A DNA stretch of 64,000 nucleotides from Heliocidaris erythrogramma (lineage: Eukaryota > Echinodermata > Echinoidea > Camarodonta > Echinometridae), in assembly GCA_025617745.1 (NCBI GenBank), contig CM046864.1:25151152-25215151 (forward strand), written 5' to 3'. The first letter of the stretch is position 1. Each line of letters starts with the position of its first letter. Below the pieces are notes generated by a model. That model ran no database searches and was not told the DNA's origin. It saw only the letters and a program-made list of their open reading frames with translations. This document shows, one piece after another, positions 20,769-32,369 of the stretch. Made by a program: the position numbers and the translations under genes.

Positions 20769-22204
20769 GATACATAACATTTATATTGCGCTTAATACAC
20801 TGTTTCTAAGCGCCGAAGTAGTATTATTACCCTGGCTCAAGTTTAGCCCAGCTGCCCTATATGACGCTGAAAGCATTTAAGAAATACATTCCTACCAGGT
20901 ACCCATTTACTGCACCTGGGTGCAAATGTAGATTAATGTCTTGCCAAAGGACATAAGTGATGGGTGAAAAAGGGCAGAGAAAGGAAGAGAGAGAGAGAAA
21001 GGGAGAGAAAGGTGGAAGGTAGAAAGAGATATATAAAGAAGAGAAGGAGATGGTGAGAGACAGAAAAACAAACAGCTATATATGTCCAAATCTTTGTCAA
21101 GGTAATACAATTTTATATTAATTTACCTCGATAAGCTCCTCTCGACTACCGTAGCTTGAAATCTGGAGCTCGGCACCTAAAGTCCAGACCCGATCACCGA
21201 CCTCGAACACTTTAGGTCCTTTCGACCTCACGGACGAGCTTGTCCCCTGATCTACATCATGCACCGTCAGCGCGTCGTATTTGTCGACCAATCGGAGCTC
21301 CGTAGCTTTGATGAATAATTTATGAGATGCTAATTGGTGCGCTTCCATTGGTAGCAGTCGGTCGATGAGTGCGCGAAGTCGACCAATGAAATCAAATCCC
21401 GGTGTGACAGCGCCAAAGGGAAGGGGCGATATCTCGTCCACGATATCGTAGAGGCCATAAAGTAAATCCTAAGGAAACAAACCGAATGAAAACAGTTAGA
21501 TAATTATTATATAGCCATGCAATGATTTTTATGTTTCACGTCCTGATTTTATTTTTTTTTATAAGGAGGAGGGTTCTGTGTTATTTGATAATTTCGGAAG
21601 TATGAATCCCATTTCATTTTCGAGCCCTATTTTATTTATTTGAATTACGAACCTCCTGAATAATGAACCCTAAATTTATTTTTGGGAATAACGAACCTTC
21701 GTAAAATTAACCTTCACATTAATTCACCAAATATTCGGAATTATGAACCCGATTTCATTTATTGAGTAATGAACCCCATGTATATAGGAAATCTGTGTCT
21801 TCATGGTGTTCGGAATCATGAACTTTCGAGATAACGAATAGATCTTCGGAAAACCAAATTTTTGAAATTGCGATGCCCCCATCCTTCTACACACACACAC
21901 ACACACACACACAACCTCAAAGACAGCGGACTAAAACTACATGTATATAACAAGAAGGCTTCCCAGAGAACAATAATTATGAACCCTTAAATTTACTGCT
22001 AGTTTTTCAGGAGCCGTTGCCATGACAGCAGCGACGATGGCACTGGAGGATGACCCGCCAATCGCCTGCATCTGGGAAAGGATGACGGTACCGTGATCGA
22101 GCAGGCATTGGGCCACGCCTAGATTGCTTAGACCGAAGAAGGATGCCTCGGTGAACGAGAGGTTAAAGGGTGGAGACACGTGTAACGTCATAATGTTTGG
22201 ATAC
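18351..22204 (-). CDS. Patatin-like phospholipase domain protein, gene PNPLA-A (4 exons)
   Basis: Spliced minus-strand gene with coding exons 22191-21997, 21468-21127, 19936-19871 and 18719-18351, all phase 0, giving about 323 residues. It matches the PNPLA1-5/ATGL layout: an N-terminal glycine-loop strand, nucleophile elbow, a TPGFDF block like the PSFNLV of ATGL, a late aspartate (GDVT), and a C-terminal LYPP..YFADGYEDATRFL block like ATGL LFPP..GYRDGLRFL. Family members hydrolyse acylglycerols or phospholipids at lipid droplets or membranes. Here the oxyanion loop reads EASFFG instead of GCGFLG, and the elbow reads GSSSS instead of GxSxG, so catalysis is doubtful and a pseudoenzyme or altered acyltransferase is possible. 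The exon pattern equals that of the + strand paralogue at 33753-39690. Confidence 0.88.
18961..19336. mobile_element. MITE built of GTGCAA/TTGCAC palindromic units
   Basis: Ends CACACTTAGAAAAAAAGGT and ACCTTTATTTCTAAGTGTG are inverted. The interior repeats a unit like AAAGGTGCAAATTTGCACCC about a dozen times in both orientations. It sits in the last intron of PNPLA-A. No clear target duplication seen. Lysine/cysteine-rich frames across it are artefacts. Confidence 0.75.
19871..19936 (-). CDS. PNPLA-A exon 3 (66 nt)
   Basis: 22 codons reading VILGSVFVPWFT..PPSFNGK, followed by donor GTATGC. The paralogue has an exon of exactly 66 nt with VLLAAVYYP..VMGK and the same donor. It corresponds to the strand before the catalytic Asp in patatins. 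Too short to stand out as an open frame; found by comparing the two loci. Confidence 0.85.
20713..20765. repeat. (TAA)n microsatellite
   Basis: About 17 perfect ATA units in the second intron of PNPLA-A, next to a retroposon-like tail. Confidence 0.95.
20768..20960 (-). repeat. Retroposon-like fragment (GCGCTTAATACACTGTTTCTAAGCGC)
   Basis: Contains the short hairpin TTGCGCTTAA..CTAAGCGCC and ACCAGGTACCCATTTACTGC / ATGTCTTGCCAAAGGACA, sequence types that I recognise as recurrent LINE/SINE 3' ends in invertebrate deuterostomes. The adjacent (TAA)n would be its tail. A related GCGCTATACAAG end is in the 12 and 13 kb duplication units. Confidence 0.5.
21127..21468 (-). CDS. PNPLA-A exon 2: patatin core
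   Basis: 114 codons, acceptor TTTCCTTAG, donor GTAAAT, phase 0 at both ends. Blocks VTPGFDFIGRLRALIDRLLP, EAHQLASHKLFI and GSREELIE align with ATGL PSFNLVKTIRSFLLKVLP, DSHEHASGRL and NSKDELIQ in order. In the paralogue this region is interrupted by introns. Confidence 0.88.
21590..21880. repeat. Cryptic simple repeat TTCGGAATTATGAACC, block 1
   Basis: Degenerate tandem copies of a roughly 16-30 base unit (TTCGGAATTATGAACCC and relatives) in intron 1 of PNPLA-A, followed by an (AC)n run at 21890-21914. Related copies are near 22600-22660 and at 57890-58215. Confidence 0.65.
21997..22204 (-). CDS. PNPLA-A exon 1: start codon, oxyanion loop and nucleophile elbow
   Basis: ATG at 22191-22189 follows a probable acceptor (CTTCCTAG) 13 bases upstream, so a 5' UTR exon lies further upstream. 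It encodes 65 residues including LSFTEASFFGLSNLGVAQCLLDHG, here split as LSFTEASFFG and LGVAQCLLDHG, then IGGSSSSAIVAAV. The serine aligned with the catalytic one is present. Donor GTAAAT. Confidence 0.85.
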
Positions 22205-25110
22205 CTAGGAAGTAGCTGATGGGAAAGGAAAATATGGATAAACAGAGGGAAAATAATCCAGACAAGAGAAAAAATATATAGATTATTTTGAATGTTACGT
22301 GACCACTGACAGCTTGATGGACAAACTGCAATATGGTAGTGACATGTAGGGAATGATCATTGTCTATTTTCAAACGTAAGAGGTTGTCGTTTTGTATCAA
22401 AACTCAAAGAAGAGAGTTGTAATAAATTTCAAGAAAGGTTAGACCAATTATATTGATTTACAACTATAAAAGTGTTCTTTGAAAGAAGTTCCATCGCCTT
22501 TTCTTGGGATACGGGTTGTACATCTTGGATATTTGGTTGTCTTTGTGTGTGTGTGTCAGTATGTGTGAGTGTGTGTTTGTTGGAGGGTGGAGGTATCGTA
22601 ATTCATTTCCCCGAAGATTCGTTATTTCGAAGGTTCATGATTCCATACAGACACGTTTCCTTTTCAAGGGGATTTGTTTCATCGTGAACAAGATTACCAG
22701 CTATCAATTTTCGTTTATTCTAGTTGATAATTGCTGATATAGGCTGCCCTTAAGTTTGTTTCTTGAAAAAGTTGAGTAAAATGATAGAATGTGAATTTTA
22801 CCTGGTTGCTATATTAACACATTTAGCTTGTTGTTTTGTTTTTTTAAATTTTTTTTTACAGTGACTACAAAACGTTTAAAGAGCCCATGTTGTATGATAC
22901 AGCATTCTGGAACATTTTCAACCTTTTCATCTTATCCAAAATGGATACAGGACCATGTCATGTAGGCTTACTTTTTCTTTTTCGTGACCTTTGTATTAAC
23001 TTGACTTCTAAAGACAACCTAAAGACCATTTGAAATAAGTGGGGATAGTCCAAGGCTCCAAGCCTTAAAACAACACCAGTATTGTGTGTTTACATGAGTG
23101 CTACAACTTTCTCGAGACATTAACAAAGTACTGTAACACACAACATGCCCTTGCGTAAAGTATCATAGCGAATGTAAAAACCCATTCGGAAATACGATAC
23201 CCATCAATAATATCGATCGCGTATTTACAAGCCTTTTCAGTTGTTAAGTGCGATGACTTTTGTATTGCTATTGTACTTAAAGCCTAGCTATCCCCTACTG
23301 AGTTACTTGTAGTGTAACAAGATCCAGCCTGGTTGGAATCCTGAGTGTAAAATATTCCTTTGTACATTTACACCAGTACTCTCGAAAATATATCGTTTTG
23401 ATGAGTTCCCTAATTCTTTTCTTCGTCTTCTTCTTCTTCTTCTTCTTTAATTGTTACTAATTTTGAAAACGCACCATATAGGAAACATGGCTGTATGGCA
23501 GTTATCAACCTTTCATTAAGGAGCATATTATGTCATTCGTCCAAGTCGAGTATAATATATGTTAACATTAATTAATGCTTTAAATTGGTTATTTTCTCTT
23601 TCCACGCTTTTCCTTTATTCGGTAAACTTAGACTCCGCTAGCTGATATCTGTTTCTCTTGCATATTCTTGCCATTGATCTTCTCCCCCTGTTTTATTTAG
23701 TCATTCCACTATACATGTTTTTTCTTCCTCTTTAAGTCGTCGCTTTTTCATATTTTCCATACCTGGCAATGAATTACTTTTCTTCCCCTTTTCCCTCTTT
23801 GATGTTTAATATCACTGCTCGCTTTTGAATTGCTCCCATAAAACTTGAATTGCTTTTGTGATCTTTTGCTTACATAAGAGGACGTTCCTTCAATATTTTT
23901 CTTATATAACGACCCCCTTCTTTTTATTATTTATTTAGAAGTTATTTATTTGTCATGTGAAAAGTTATGGAAGTGTATAACGTATAAAACTCATCAATTC
24001 AAATCATTTCTTTGCACTTTAAAAACACATTACAAAAAAATTCATTACAAATAAATACAGTGGCAAGATCATGAAATACCCAAGAAGCTTTTCAAAAATG
24101 ACCCCTTGATATAATATAGAGATTTACACAAAAAGACAAACAATCAAAAACAGAATTATAAGAAATTATAGAATATCAAGTGTACAGAAAATCATAATAC
24201 TAATGATAAGCAATATAATACAAAAACATGTATATCATCGAGTCAAATTAGAATTCATTTCCTCTCTTACTTCTACTACACTTTCTCAATGTTCTCCTCC
24301 TTCTCATGTAGTAACTTACCACTAACACATGCAGATCGTCGATAAATTAATCTTGCTTTCGATGAAACGGAAGTCCTTCGCAGTTCCTCCCAAACCACAA
24401 CAATAGCAACGCCAGTGTCCCGAACAGTGGAGATATATGGGTGTGTTGTCCTTGTTATAACATTATGTTACATAAACATGATAGTAACATTTTGATTAAT
24501 CAATTATAGAGTGCATTTATTCCAGTAAACATAGCTAACGTTTAACGTCTTTCTGTCAGTTATGTCAGTTTTGAATGGGTCCCTAAAATCACCAGTTTTT
24601 CTTGCAACAAACAAAGTCGAGACAAATTGTCAAAATGTCTCACGTGCACCGACGCCAAAGCACTGTTCAAGCATGCAAGCAAAATGGTCCTTGTAATTTG
24701 GAACCAGTCTGTTAATCTCAAAAAAGCAAATACGATATTTTTCTCTTCCTATTATCTCCCAGTCAAAAGGTAAACGATATCTTTGTGAATGATTTCTTTC
24801 ACCAAACATATTCCTCCAGGCATTTTATGTGCTCTTCTTTTGTACCCTGTACTCTGGCCTCTCTGTTTGCGATACCCACATTATAGTCTCGTATATTCAG
24901 ACAGTTAAAAGACTTTTGAATGAAGTTCAGAACATAGGATTATTTTTAGATGCTTCAAAACAGGAAGAGGACTTATGGAGTCATTTAGTACACCATCAAT
25001 ATACCGTTGCCATAACAGAATCTCAGGATAATTAAAAATCATAATCCATATTATCAGAAACAACTTATACAACCATCCAGTTGTATATGTATTTAGCAGT
25101 TCATTTACCA
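22205..25110. other. Upstream region of PNPLA-A, no gene recognised
   Basis: Contains a (GT)n-rich patch near 22540-22580 and a (CTT)n run near 23425-23450. It must include the promoter of PNPLA-A and a 5' UTR exon, but I cannot place them. Confidence 0.4.
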
Positions 25111-25117
25111 GTTCATC

Positions 25118-25270
25118 GTGACGTGGCCGTGAACCAGAATAGCCTGGTGGTTAAGTCGCTGCCTGGCAAGCAGTAGATGGCAGGTTCGAATCCCGCTGGT
25201 TCAAATATTTTTCCGACTTGGGTTTTCATTACAGATCGAGCATACAATCTTTAACACTGGCAATAATGCC
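25118..25270 (+). repeat. Solo arm of the tRNA-bearing foldback
   Basis: Matches 15597-15750, including a 72-base tRNA-like module at 25131-25202. This copy has loop CTGGCAA with T at position 33, so its GGC anticodon loop is closer to a working tRNA than the two 15 kb copies. The opposite arm is absent. Confidence 0.7.
25131..25202 (+). tRNA. tRNA-like, best cloverleaf in window, anticodon GGC
   Basis: Perfect 7-bp acceptor GAACCAG/CTGGTTC, A box, 5-bp anticodon stem, loop CTGGCAA, and T-stem GCAGG/CCCGC with one mismatch around TTCGAAT. Functional status is unknown; eukaryotic Ala-GGC tRNAs are rare, which favours a repeat-borne pseudo-tRNA. Confidence 0.45.
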
Positions 25271-26000
25271 CCCCAAATTTTTGTTAACAAAAGTATTTAG
25301 CATGTTTAGCAAATTTATTTTGGGGTGAATTTTCGCATGCCACCTACATCCCATAACACTATTTTCAAATAAAAATGAAAACAGCCCTAGATGATATTGT
25401 TCATGATTATTAAAGTGCTTCAAAGTTGATCCCTGAAGTTTTGATACAATTGATTGTATGGCATAAGACTCATCTATACCTATTTGAAAATAGCGGTTGA
25501 AGATCTAAAGGCGTCTGAATTCCACGTCTACAATCAATTCTCTTCCAGGATAGCTTGGCCAAACCGTACGTGCTCTTTGGGTGAGAGCGCGTCGTGTAGC
25601 GATGGTAACCGGTAGATGGGGGATTGACCTGAGCCAGGTCGACCCTTCGTTAAAGAGAAGATTGAATTCTGGTCAGGGTAGAGCAAACAATTGGGAGCTT
25701 TGCTCATTATGTTCTGAAAAGGTTGTTCTCTGAAAATGTTGCTCTTCAAATGCCCTCATTATTATAAAATAAATAGCGGAAAATCTTGGACGAAACTTTC
25801 TTCCGATAGTGCTTGTAGTCACATACACATTTTGTGTGTGTAGTGCATGTGACTCAGTCAATTTCTTATCATTTTGATGGTTCTATTACCTCACAGTACA
25901 ATGATCATTTACTACATAATGAACTTTTCCTCAATTGCTTCCAGACTATTTGTTTCGCACAATATATGTCTACTTAACTTTATCATTCTTTACAGGTACT

Positions 26001-26117
26001 CAAGGCCGTACGCAGCGGGGGGGGGGGGGGGGGCAGTTGCCCCCCCCCCAGAAATTTCAAAATCATACTTTTTTTAAATAGGGTTTTAGACTTCAAGTTA
26101 TTCTGCGTACGGCCTTG
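26001..26117. mobile_element. 117-bp hAT-like MITE with 8-bp target duplication
   Basis: Termini CAAGGCCGTACGCAG and CTGCGTACGGCCTTG are inverted (one extra base at the right), and CAGGTACT is directly repeated at 25993-26000 and 26118-26125. An 8-bp duplication fits hAT. The core is a run of about 18 G and a run of 10 C. Confidence 0.88.
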
Positions 26118-26129
26118 CAGGTACTACAA

Positions 26130-28600
26130 TGTACCTGTATCATTGATAACCAAAGCTTTTCCGATCTCCTGTTAACATAGGAGTACGGGATCAATAACAA
26201 TAGGCTATCGAGTTCTTTTGCCACTTTTGCCATCGAGAAGAAAAATGTAATTTTGTCTTGAAATAAAAAGAAATTTAAAGATTTAAAGTTACAAAAGAGA
26301 GCTCCTTGTTTCTCAAGCCCCCAGAAGATGGAGGGGTCACAACTATATGCTTCCCATTTAATTATAGCAGTGATGATGATGATCATGATGTTGATTAGAA
26401 ATATAATAATGAGTATGATAATAAAGATAATAATAGGCCTCATAATGAAAATAATAGTAAGGTACATTAAAAAACTATGATAAATCTATAAGCACAAGTT
26501 TTGCCCCGTCAGCGAGAGATAACACTTTATTCTGATGCTTTTCTTTCGTGGGAGACAAGGGTATATCGTATTCGCTTTGAAAATATTTCACTCGTAGTGC
26601 CGACTCGTGAAATAGCTCGTGCGATATAACCTTCTATCCCACTCAAGGCCATGCAATATTATTATCTTGGCAAAGGACATTAGTGTCTGACTGGGAATCG
26701 ATAGATCTATGCGTTAGTCTAAACATTATGATATAAAGTTATTATTCTCAGTGGTTTTGCCCCGTCAGTCGTTAACCAATCAATTCTGCGAGAGATAACA
26801 CGTTCATAAAATGCATTGTCTAAGGTAGCGATTCGACCCTTCAACCTGTCCATCAAAGATGCCCCACCCCTTTTCTGTTTTTACATCGCACATTGTGCCT
26901 TTTGGGGCTGTGCCGCCCCTCTCATCTGAAGAAAGAAAGCGCATTTCCGATAAAAGGCCAAGGTTCTCCAGTTCCTCTCCGTATTTTTACCCACGCCGAT
27001 GAAATCGTTACCCACGCCGATGAAATCGGCAGGGTTATGTAAAGGGCTCCGTATGTTTGTTTGTTTTTTTTTTTTTTGTTTGTTTGTTTGTTTGTTTGTT
27101 TGTTTGTGTACAAGATAACAAGAGAACGGGTGAACGGATTTGCACCAAATTTTCAGGGAATGTTCAGAAAGTGACAGGAAAGAATCGATTAGATTTTGGT
27201 GATGATTGGTTGACCCCTGCACATTCTGTGTGACCTTGAAGTTTTGACCCTGTAGTAAAGTATAGGAACCTCAGTTCAGATAGTGACAGGAAAGAAACTA
27301 GAAAGATTGATGACCCCAAACTTCGCCTGCAGATGCAGAAATATTTTGGCCAATCAAAACACTCATTACTTCGTCTCACCAAAAGTCTATTTCAGGTTTA
27401 TGAATTTTAGAAGACTTTTAGACCCATTATTTGCCATTTCACTTCAAATCCGTACGAGCCTGCAATGAATATTCAAAGCCAACGTATCCCAGCAACAAGG
27501 GATTTTTCGCGGCTTGAACTACTACTGCGAAAGCGGCTATGTACGGTATACTAATAGGCGGCTAGGCTCTATAGCTATCGCGCGCGATACCTTTTTTATC
27601 CACAAATTCATTTAGATTCAGGCTACCCTAGCCCTACGGCTTCTCCTCTATTTCTTATCTTCTGTGCATTTCTGTTTATTTTCCCCGGTTCTTTCCACTT
27701 TGTTGTGGAAGTTTTTGTGATTTATTTTATCCTGGTGGACGTGTAGTACGTGATTTTAATTGTTTTCGGTGAAAATCTGGTGAGTTTGTTCGACGTGAGT
27801 GAGTTTATCGCACTCGCGAGCGTTCGCGTGTGTTGATCTGAGTGAGTGCTAGTGGGCTGTGTAGCTAGCTGTACGTACATAACTATACACAGCGCTGTCG
27901 CGAAGTGACGGGGATCTGGTCGGGCTAGGGAGTACATAACCCCAGGGAGTCAGCCTGTGCCTGGCTCACTGTAGTAGGATTGAACTTTTTTCTTTGGGTT
28001 ATAACGGTCCTGTCATATAACTAGTTTATACCTCATTTATGTCTGTTTGAGTGGATTTCGTAGTTGTAAAATATATACAAAAACTGTATTTTTTTTAAAA
28101 TTTGTGTGGATTTGCAAAATTTGGTGGCTGATCGAGGTTCGCCGAATACGGGCATGCACGCCAGTATCCACTTTGACTTTGTTGATGGGTAGTGACTGAG
28201 CTGAGTGAGTAAGCTCTGTGCCTCGCATGCATGTCATTTTGAAGTCTAGATCCAACTTTATTTGTCGTCATATATATTTTATCCAAGCCCGATGAAAAAA
28301 AAAAAACAACCCCAATTGCAATGTAATTTAAAGATAGAACATGAATACATTTACTAACACTTACATGACTGAACACTGAATACAAATTGCTAACATTTTT
28401 TTTTTCTCACCACGCCACGCTCTCTGACATGTCTAATCAATTACTTTTAGGGGAGGGATGTTTCAATAATAAAATATCTTTTTCAGAAGAATTTTTTCAA
28501 GGGTGGGGATACACAAAGCTATGACCTGGATATGGCAATATTTATGGGGGGGGGGGGGAGATGTGCCTCTTGTTATCCCCTTTGAATGGCTACTGCTTAC
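26130..28600. other. Intergenic, no gene recognised
   Basis: Includes two near-identical CCCACGCCGATGAAATCG units in tandem at about 26990-27030. No coding homology recognised. Confidence 0.4.
27060..27108. repeat. (TTTG)n microsatellite
   Basis: A T run followed by seven or eight TTTG units; the reverse reads as poly-(KQTN) frames, which are artefacts. Confidence 0.9.
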
Positions 28601-29099
28601 AAAAATAATCGCAACAAAACAAAACCTATATTGGGTTAAGGCGTGGGTCTGCCGCCTTTGACGGCCTTTCTAGTTTTTTAAAGTAGAGATCAGTGTAAAA
28701 GCCCATGTACAGTTTTGACGGTTTCGGAAAGCGCTCCCATCCCCCAGAAAATGGTACAGTGTCATAGGGTTTCTATGATTTTAGCGTAAATAACATTAAA
28801 AGGGCAACATATTAACAAATTTAAGCTCCTATTTCAAACAAAATAGAGCTTAAAAGGAAGTCCCCTTGTCCTGATATTTCCTTTACTTTTGTAACTTTTG
28901 TCAGATCATACTGGAAAATCTATACATTCTGAAACACAGCTTGTGGGGAATTTTTCTATATGATGGTAATACTCCAAAGATGCACGGCATCACACACGAC
29001 TTCCTTATTCATGATGTTATTGTGGCTCTAGCCATCACAATATATTGGATCTGAAAAGAGTCAGAATACTACACAAATATAACGTGATTTAGAATACTT

Positions 29100-29995
29100 C
29101 AAGTGGATCTATATTATACTGTCAATTTTATAAAAAAGGAAACCCAACTTTGAAAAATTCCTGCAAATGAACTACATGTTTCCTGACATCACTGAACACC
29201 ACTGTCTTCAACATTTTGTGCAAAAATTTAGTTGGTTCACTTTCTTGTAAAACACAACAGGCACGATGTTATAAGGTAATGCCTTTTGTGAAATGGCCTG
29301 GGTCCTCTAATTCTCATTGTGGATAATTTTCTATTTCAAATTTGCGTTAATGAGATGTTATTCACCCATGATTCAGGATTTTTGCTTTATAAATCCCTTT
29401 TCAGATAGGAATCAATTTGCAAAGAAGACAGTCACGGGCGCCGCCCGGACGCCGGTCTATTTTGAACTCCCTGATCGGTCACCAACCGGTCACCAACCAA
29501 TCTCCCAGCGGCGACCAGGCGGCGACCGCTCGATAGCCTTTGATCTAGCGGTTTCGATTTTTGACCTAAATCGACCGGGTGGTCCGAGCGTATTTGGGCG
29601 GGGAGTAAAAAGTGGCAGGTGCCCCGCGCTAAAACTTCAGCGGTGACCGAGCAATGCCAAATAGCGGTGCCCGGGCGGCCGCCTTTCGGTGCCCGGGCGA
29701 AATTGGCTAAAAGCTGATGGCCATGAAGAGCATGCAATCAAGCTAGTTAACAAAGCCATTCAACCCAAACCATGCCTATTGTGTTTGACAAGAAAATGGA
29801 CCAACTGGAATTTTGCACAAAATTTTTGAAGACAACGGTGTTCATCGATGCGTGTCCCTGGAAACCTAAACAAGTCACTAGTGGAAAGGAAATGAATTAC
29901 TTCATATGATATGAAATTAAACGCCGGTGAATATAATTATAGTCCACTTGTAGGAAATTTTAAAAGTTGGTTTTCCTTTTTTTAACGCCTAGTAG
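29100..29995. mobile_element. Foldback element with GC-rich core
   Basis: Left arm (about 29120-29300, with CACTGTCTTCAACATTTTGTG) pairs imperfectly with right arm (about 29745-29995, with TTTTTGAAGACAACGGTG). The core at 29425-29700 is far richer in GC than its surroundings and contains repeats such as CGGTCACCAACC (twice in tandem) and CGGTGCCCGGGCG (twice). Two overlapping frames through the core are probably compositional. Confidence 0.65.
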
Positions 29996-30027
29996 TTCAC
30001 CTGCAATTTTCTGGGGTTTTGAAATAT

Positions 30028-30061
30028 AATAATAATAATAATGATAATAATAGTAATAATG

Positions 30062-30109
<48 letters not shown>

Positions 30110-30110
30110 G
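30028..30110. repeat. (TAA)n microsatellite
   Basis: Interrupted then perfect TAA units. Followed by a retroposon-like tail (CTCATATATCACCAAATCC..GCTCAAGGCGC). Confidence 0.9.
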
Positions 30111-30149
30111 TAACTCATATATCACCAAATCCACTCTGTGGAGTGCTCA

Positions 30150-31800
30150 AGGCGCATGTAGAAAGTAATTAAGAATTAAACAGATTCTGAATTGTTTTTA
30201 CATGATTTTTAAAAGAATCAGATGTTTTACACTTTTTGATATCTTCAGGAAGGCTAATAATTATGTAATTTAAAGCTACTTGGGAGTAAAGGATATGAAG
30301 GGGAAAAGAAAAAAAAACAGCAGAAGGCGAAATAAAATTCCTACAAGAAAAAGGAGAACCAGAAAGAGCAAAAAAAAAAGAGCAAAAATGCAAGCAAATG
30401 TATAGATAAAAGGAGATTGAAAAGGAAAAAATGGTAAAGGGGGAAGAAGAGAAAAGAGACAGAGAAGAAGAATGAGAGGAGGGAGAAACGGAGGAGAATA
30501 AGAATGAGACGAATATGTGGAGATATAATGCTTGTTTAGAAAAAAAAAGATACGAATATATACGTTATATCCCCAAACACCTTTCGTGCAGCCGTCCGCT
30601 TACATGGAGTAAACACTTTCGCAATACAATCGTGTAACTTGTTGTTTACTTATTCAACATCGAGATATGCGAACTAACACAAAAGATAAATCATGGCGTA
30701 TTTTTTTTTTCAAACAGTTCTTATACGGTTGTATTGTGAGGAACTGTTTGTAGGCCTATTTTGGCTTGTGTCTTGAGATCTATCGGTAATGTTCTTTTTG
30801 TCCTTTTGTTAGGTACTGTTAGAATTTTGTCTGGACACCATTGGACTCAGGATATAGGTCACGTGACATTTAAAGGAACTTATAAACATTTTACCTTTTT
30901 TAAGGCTAATTTAATCCATGCAAACTTAGTATAGGGATAATATACAAACGCTGAGTTAAATGATTCTTGAAAAGGAACGAAAATTTAGATAATCAGCATT
31001 TTTAAGATGGTGAAGTATAGTTTGGTTATTAAATTTGCAGGCACTGCCGGTTTGCAAGAACATTGAAGAATATATTTTTAGGGCAATTTGTTTCAGTCTA
31101 TCGAAAGTATCCTTTCCCAAGATTTCTGAAATGGATTAATAAAGTATAGGAATAGTATAGGAAAAGTATAGGAATCCTTAAATCAGTAGTTTATATTTAT
31201 ACATACAATTACTGAAGTTGTAGTTTAGATATAATTTTCTATTTTTACTAGGCCTATGTTTACTATTAAAGGTAATATTATTTAGAGGGTTCCACAATGT
31301 ACAAGCAATGCTTTTCAGTGGATCCCTCCATTTCTTCAGAAAATTTTCAACAGGGTATACATTCTTTTGATTCCTTGTACAATAATTTTACATAATGAAT
31401 TTCGTGATGTCAACAAAAAGTCATTCTCATATTTTATTCTGTTACACTTTATAAAATATTGTATGATTCTGATGAAATGAAAAATAAAATTGAAATTGAA
31501 ATTGAAAAATGACGAGAGGTATAGCGTCACGGGGTCCTTTAATCTTCATCGCTTCGTCAATCATGCGGAGCGATTCCCCCCCCCCCCCCCCCCCGACAAT
31601 ACACACACTCAATCACAGCACACACACTTGGAGGTTTTAATATTATCAACAATAACGGGTTTCGGGCACACACGACGACGGATTTGATTGAACACTCAGT
31701 CGAATTAATTTACTGATGTATAAATACTTGATATTTCCGCAAACGAATCATATTATTTTGAACTTGTCATTGCATTCACCAAGCGTTTTCTCAGTAAATT
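30150..31800. other. Intergenic, no gene recognised
   Basis: Purine-rich at 30290-30530, otherwise AT-rich, with a 20-base C run at 31577-31594. No coding feature. Confidence 0.4.
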
Positions 31801-31811
31801 CCGGGCCGTTA

Positions 31812-31970
31812 AAATCGAAGAGTTGAAGTACACAAGACAGGTGCTATACAAACAGACCGGTGCCGTGTATGACAGAGAGTCGTTTGGGAGCTAAACGGCT
31901 TGGCGTTGCCCTGGAGATCCACGCGTTGGTATTCTATTGCTGAACTGGAGGCCGAGGTGTTCGTTATTCG
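31812..31970 (+). promoter_or_regulatory. Possible promoter and 5' UTR exon of PNPLA-B
   Basis: TATAAATA at 31719-31726 is followed by a less AT-rich block ending ATTCG then GTAGGT, a fair donor, at 31971. The PNPLA-B coding exon starts after an acceptor at 33751-33752, so a non-coding first exon must exist upstream on +. This is the best candidate I see, from position and sequence alone. Confidence 0.25.
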
Positions 31971-32325
31971 GTAGGTATTGTACAGTTTCACATTATGAAA
32001 ATGAACTGATATCAATGTTTTTTCTATGGAGGAGGGGACCCGCAGCAGTGAGCCTACAAAACGACGCTGTTTCTAGACTGTGCAACTGTGGAATATTATC
32101 ATACCCGTAGAATGTTGTTAATGTTAGTTATGAATATGATATCAAAATTTTGGAAGGTAGAAGATGTTGATCTCGCATCCATATTGCAAATTCTTTAAAA
32201 AAAATCTAATCATGAAAGAAAAAAAACAGTTCATAGGAATTCATTTTCCTACAATATGGTATGGATAATGAAACTAACCCTTCTATTTATTATCCTTAAT
32301 TTCTCTTCTGTTGTCCTTTGAATCT

Positions 32326-32326
32326 C

Positions 32327-32368
<42 letters not shown>
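32326..32368. repeat. (TAA)n microsatellite
   Basis: About 14 units; isoleucine/tyrosine-rich frames across it are artefacts. (ATC)n follows at 32436-32452. Confidence 0.95.

Positions 32369-32369
<1 letters not shown>

Noticed and set aside
24829-25035. 68-codon frame with a hydrophobic start
   Set aside because: No splice context or homology recognised, and typical of chance frames at this base composition.
25131-25202. Functional tRNA-Ala(GGC) gene
   Set aside because: Although the cloverleaf is good, the module is part of a repeat arm present elsewhere and an Ala-GGC tRNA is not expected in animals; kept only as tRNA-like.
27722-28385. Possible gene in the 27.7-28.4 kb minus-strand frames
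   Set aside because: Several short frames overlap in different phases with no conserved motif.
29317-29737. Two 100-codon frames in the GC-rich core
   Set aside because: Long frames on both strands are expected from high GC; no recognisable motif.
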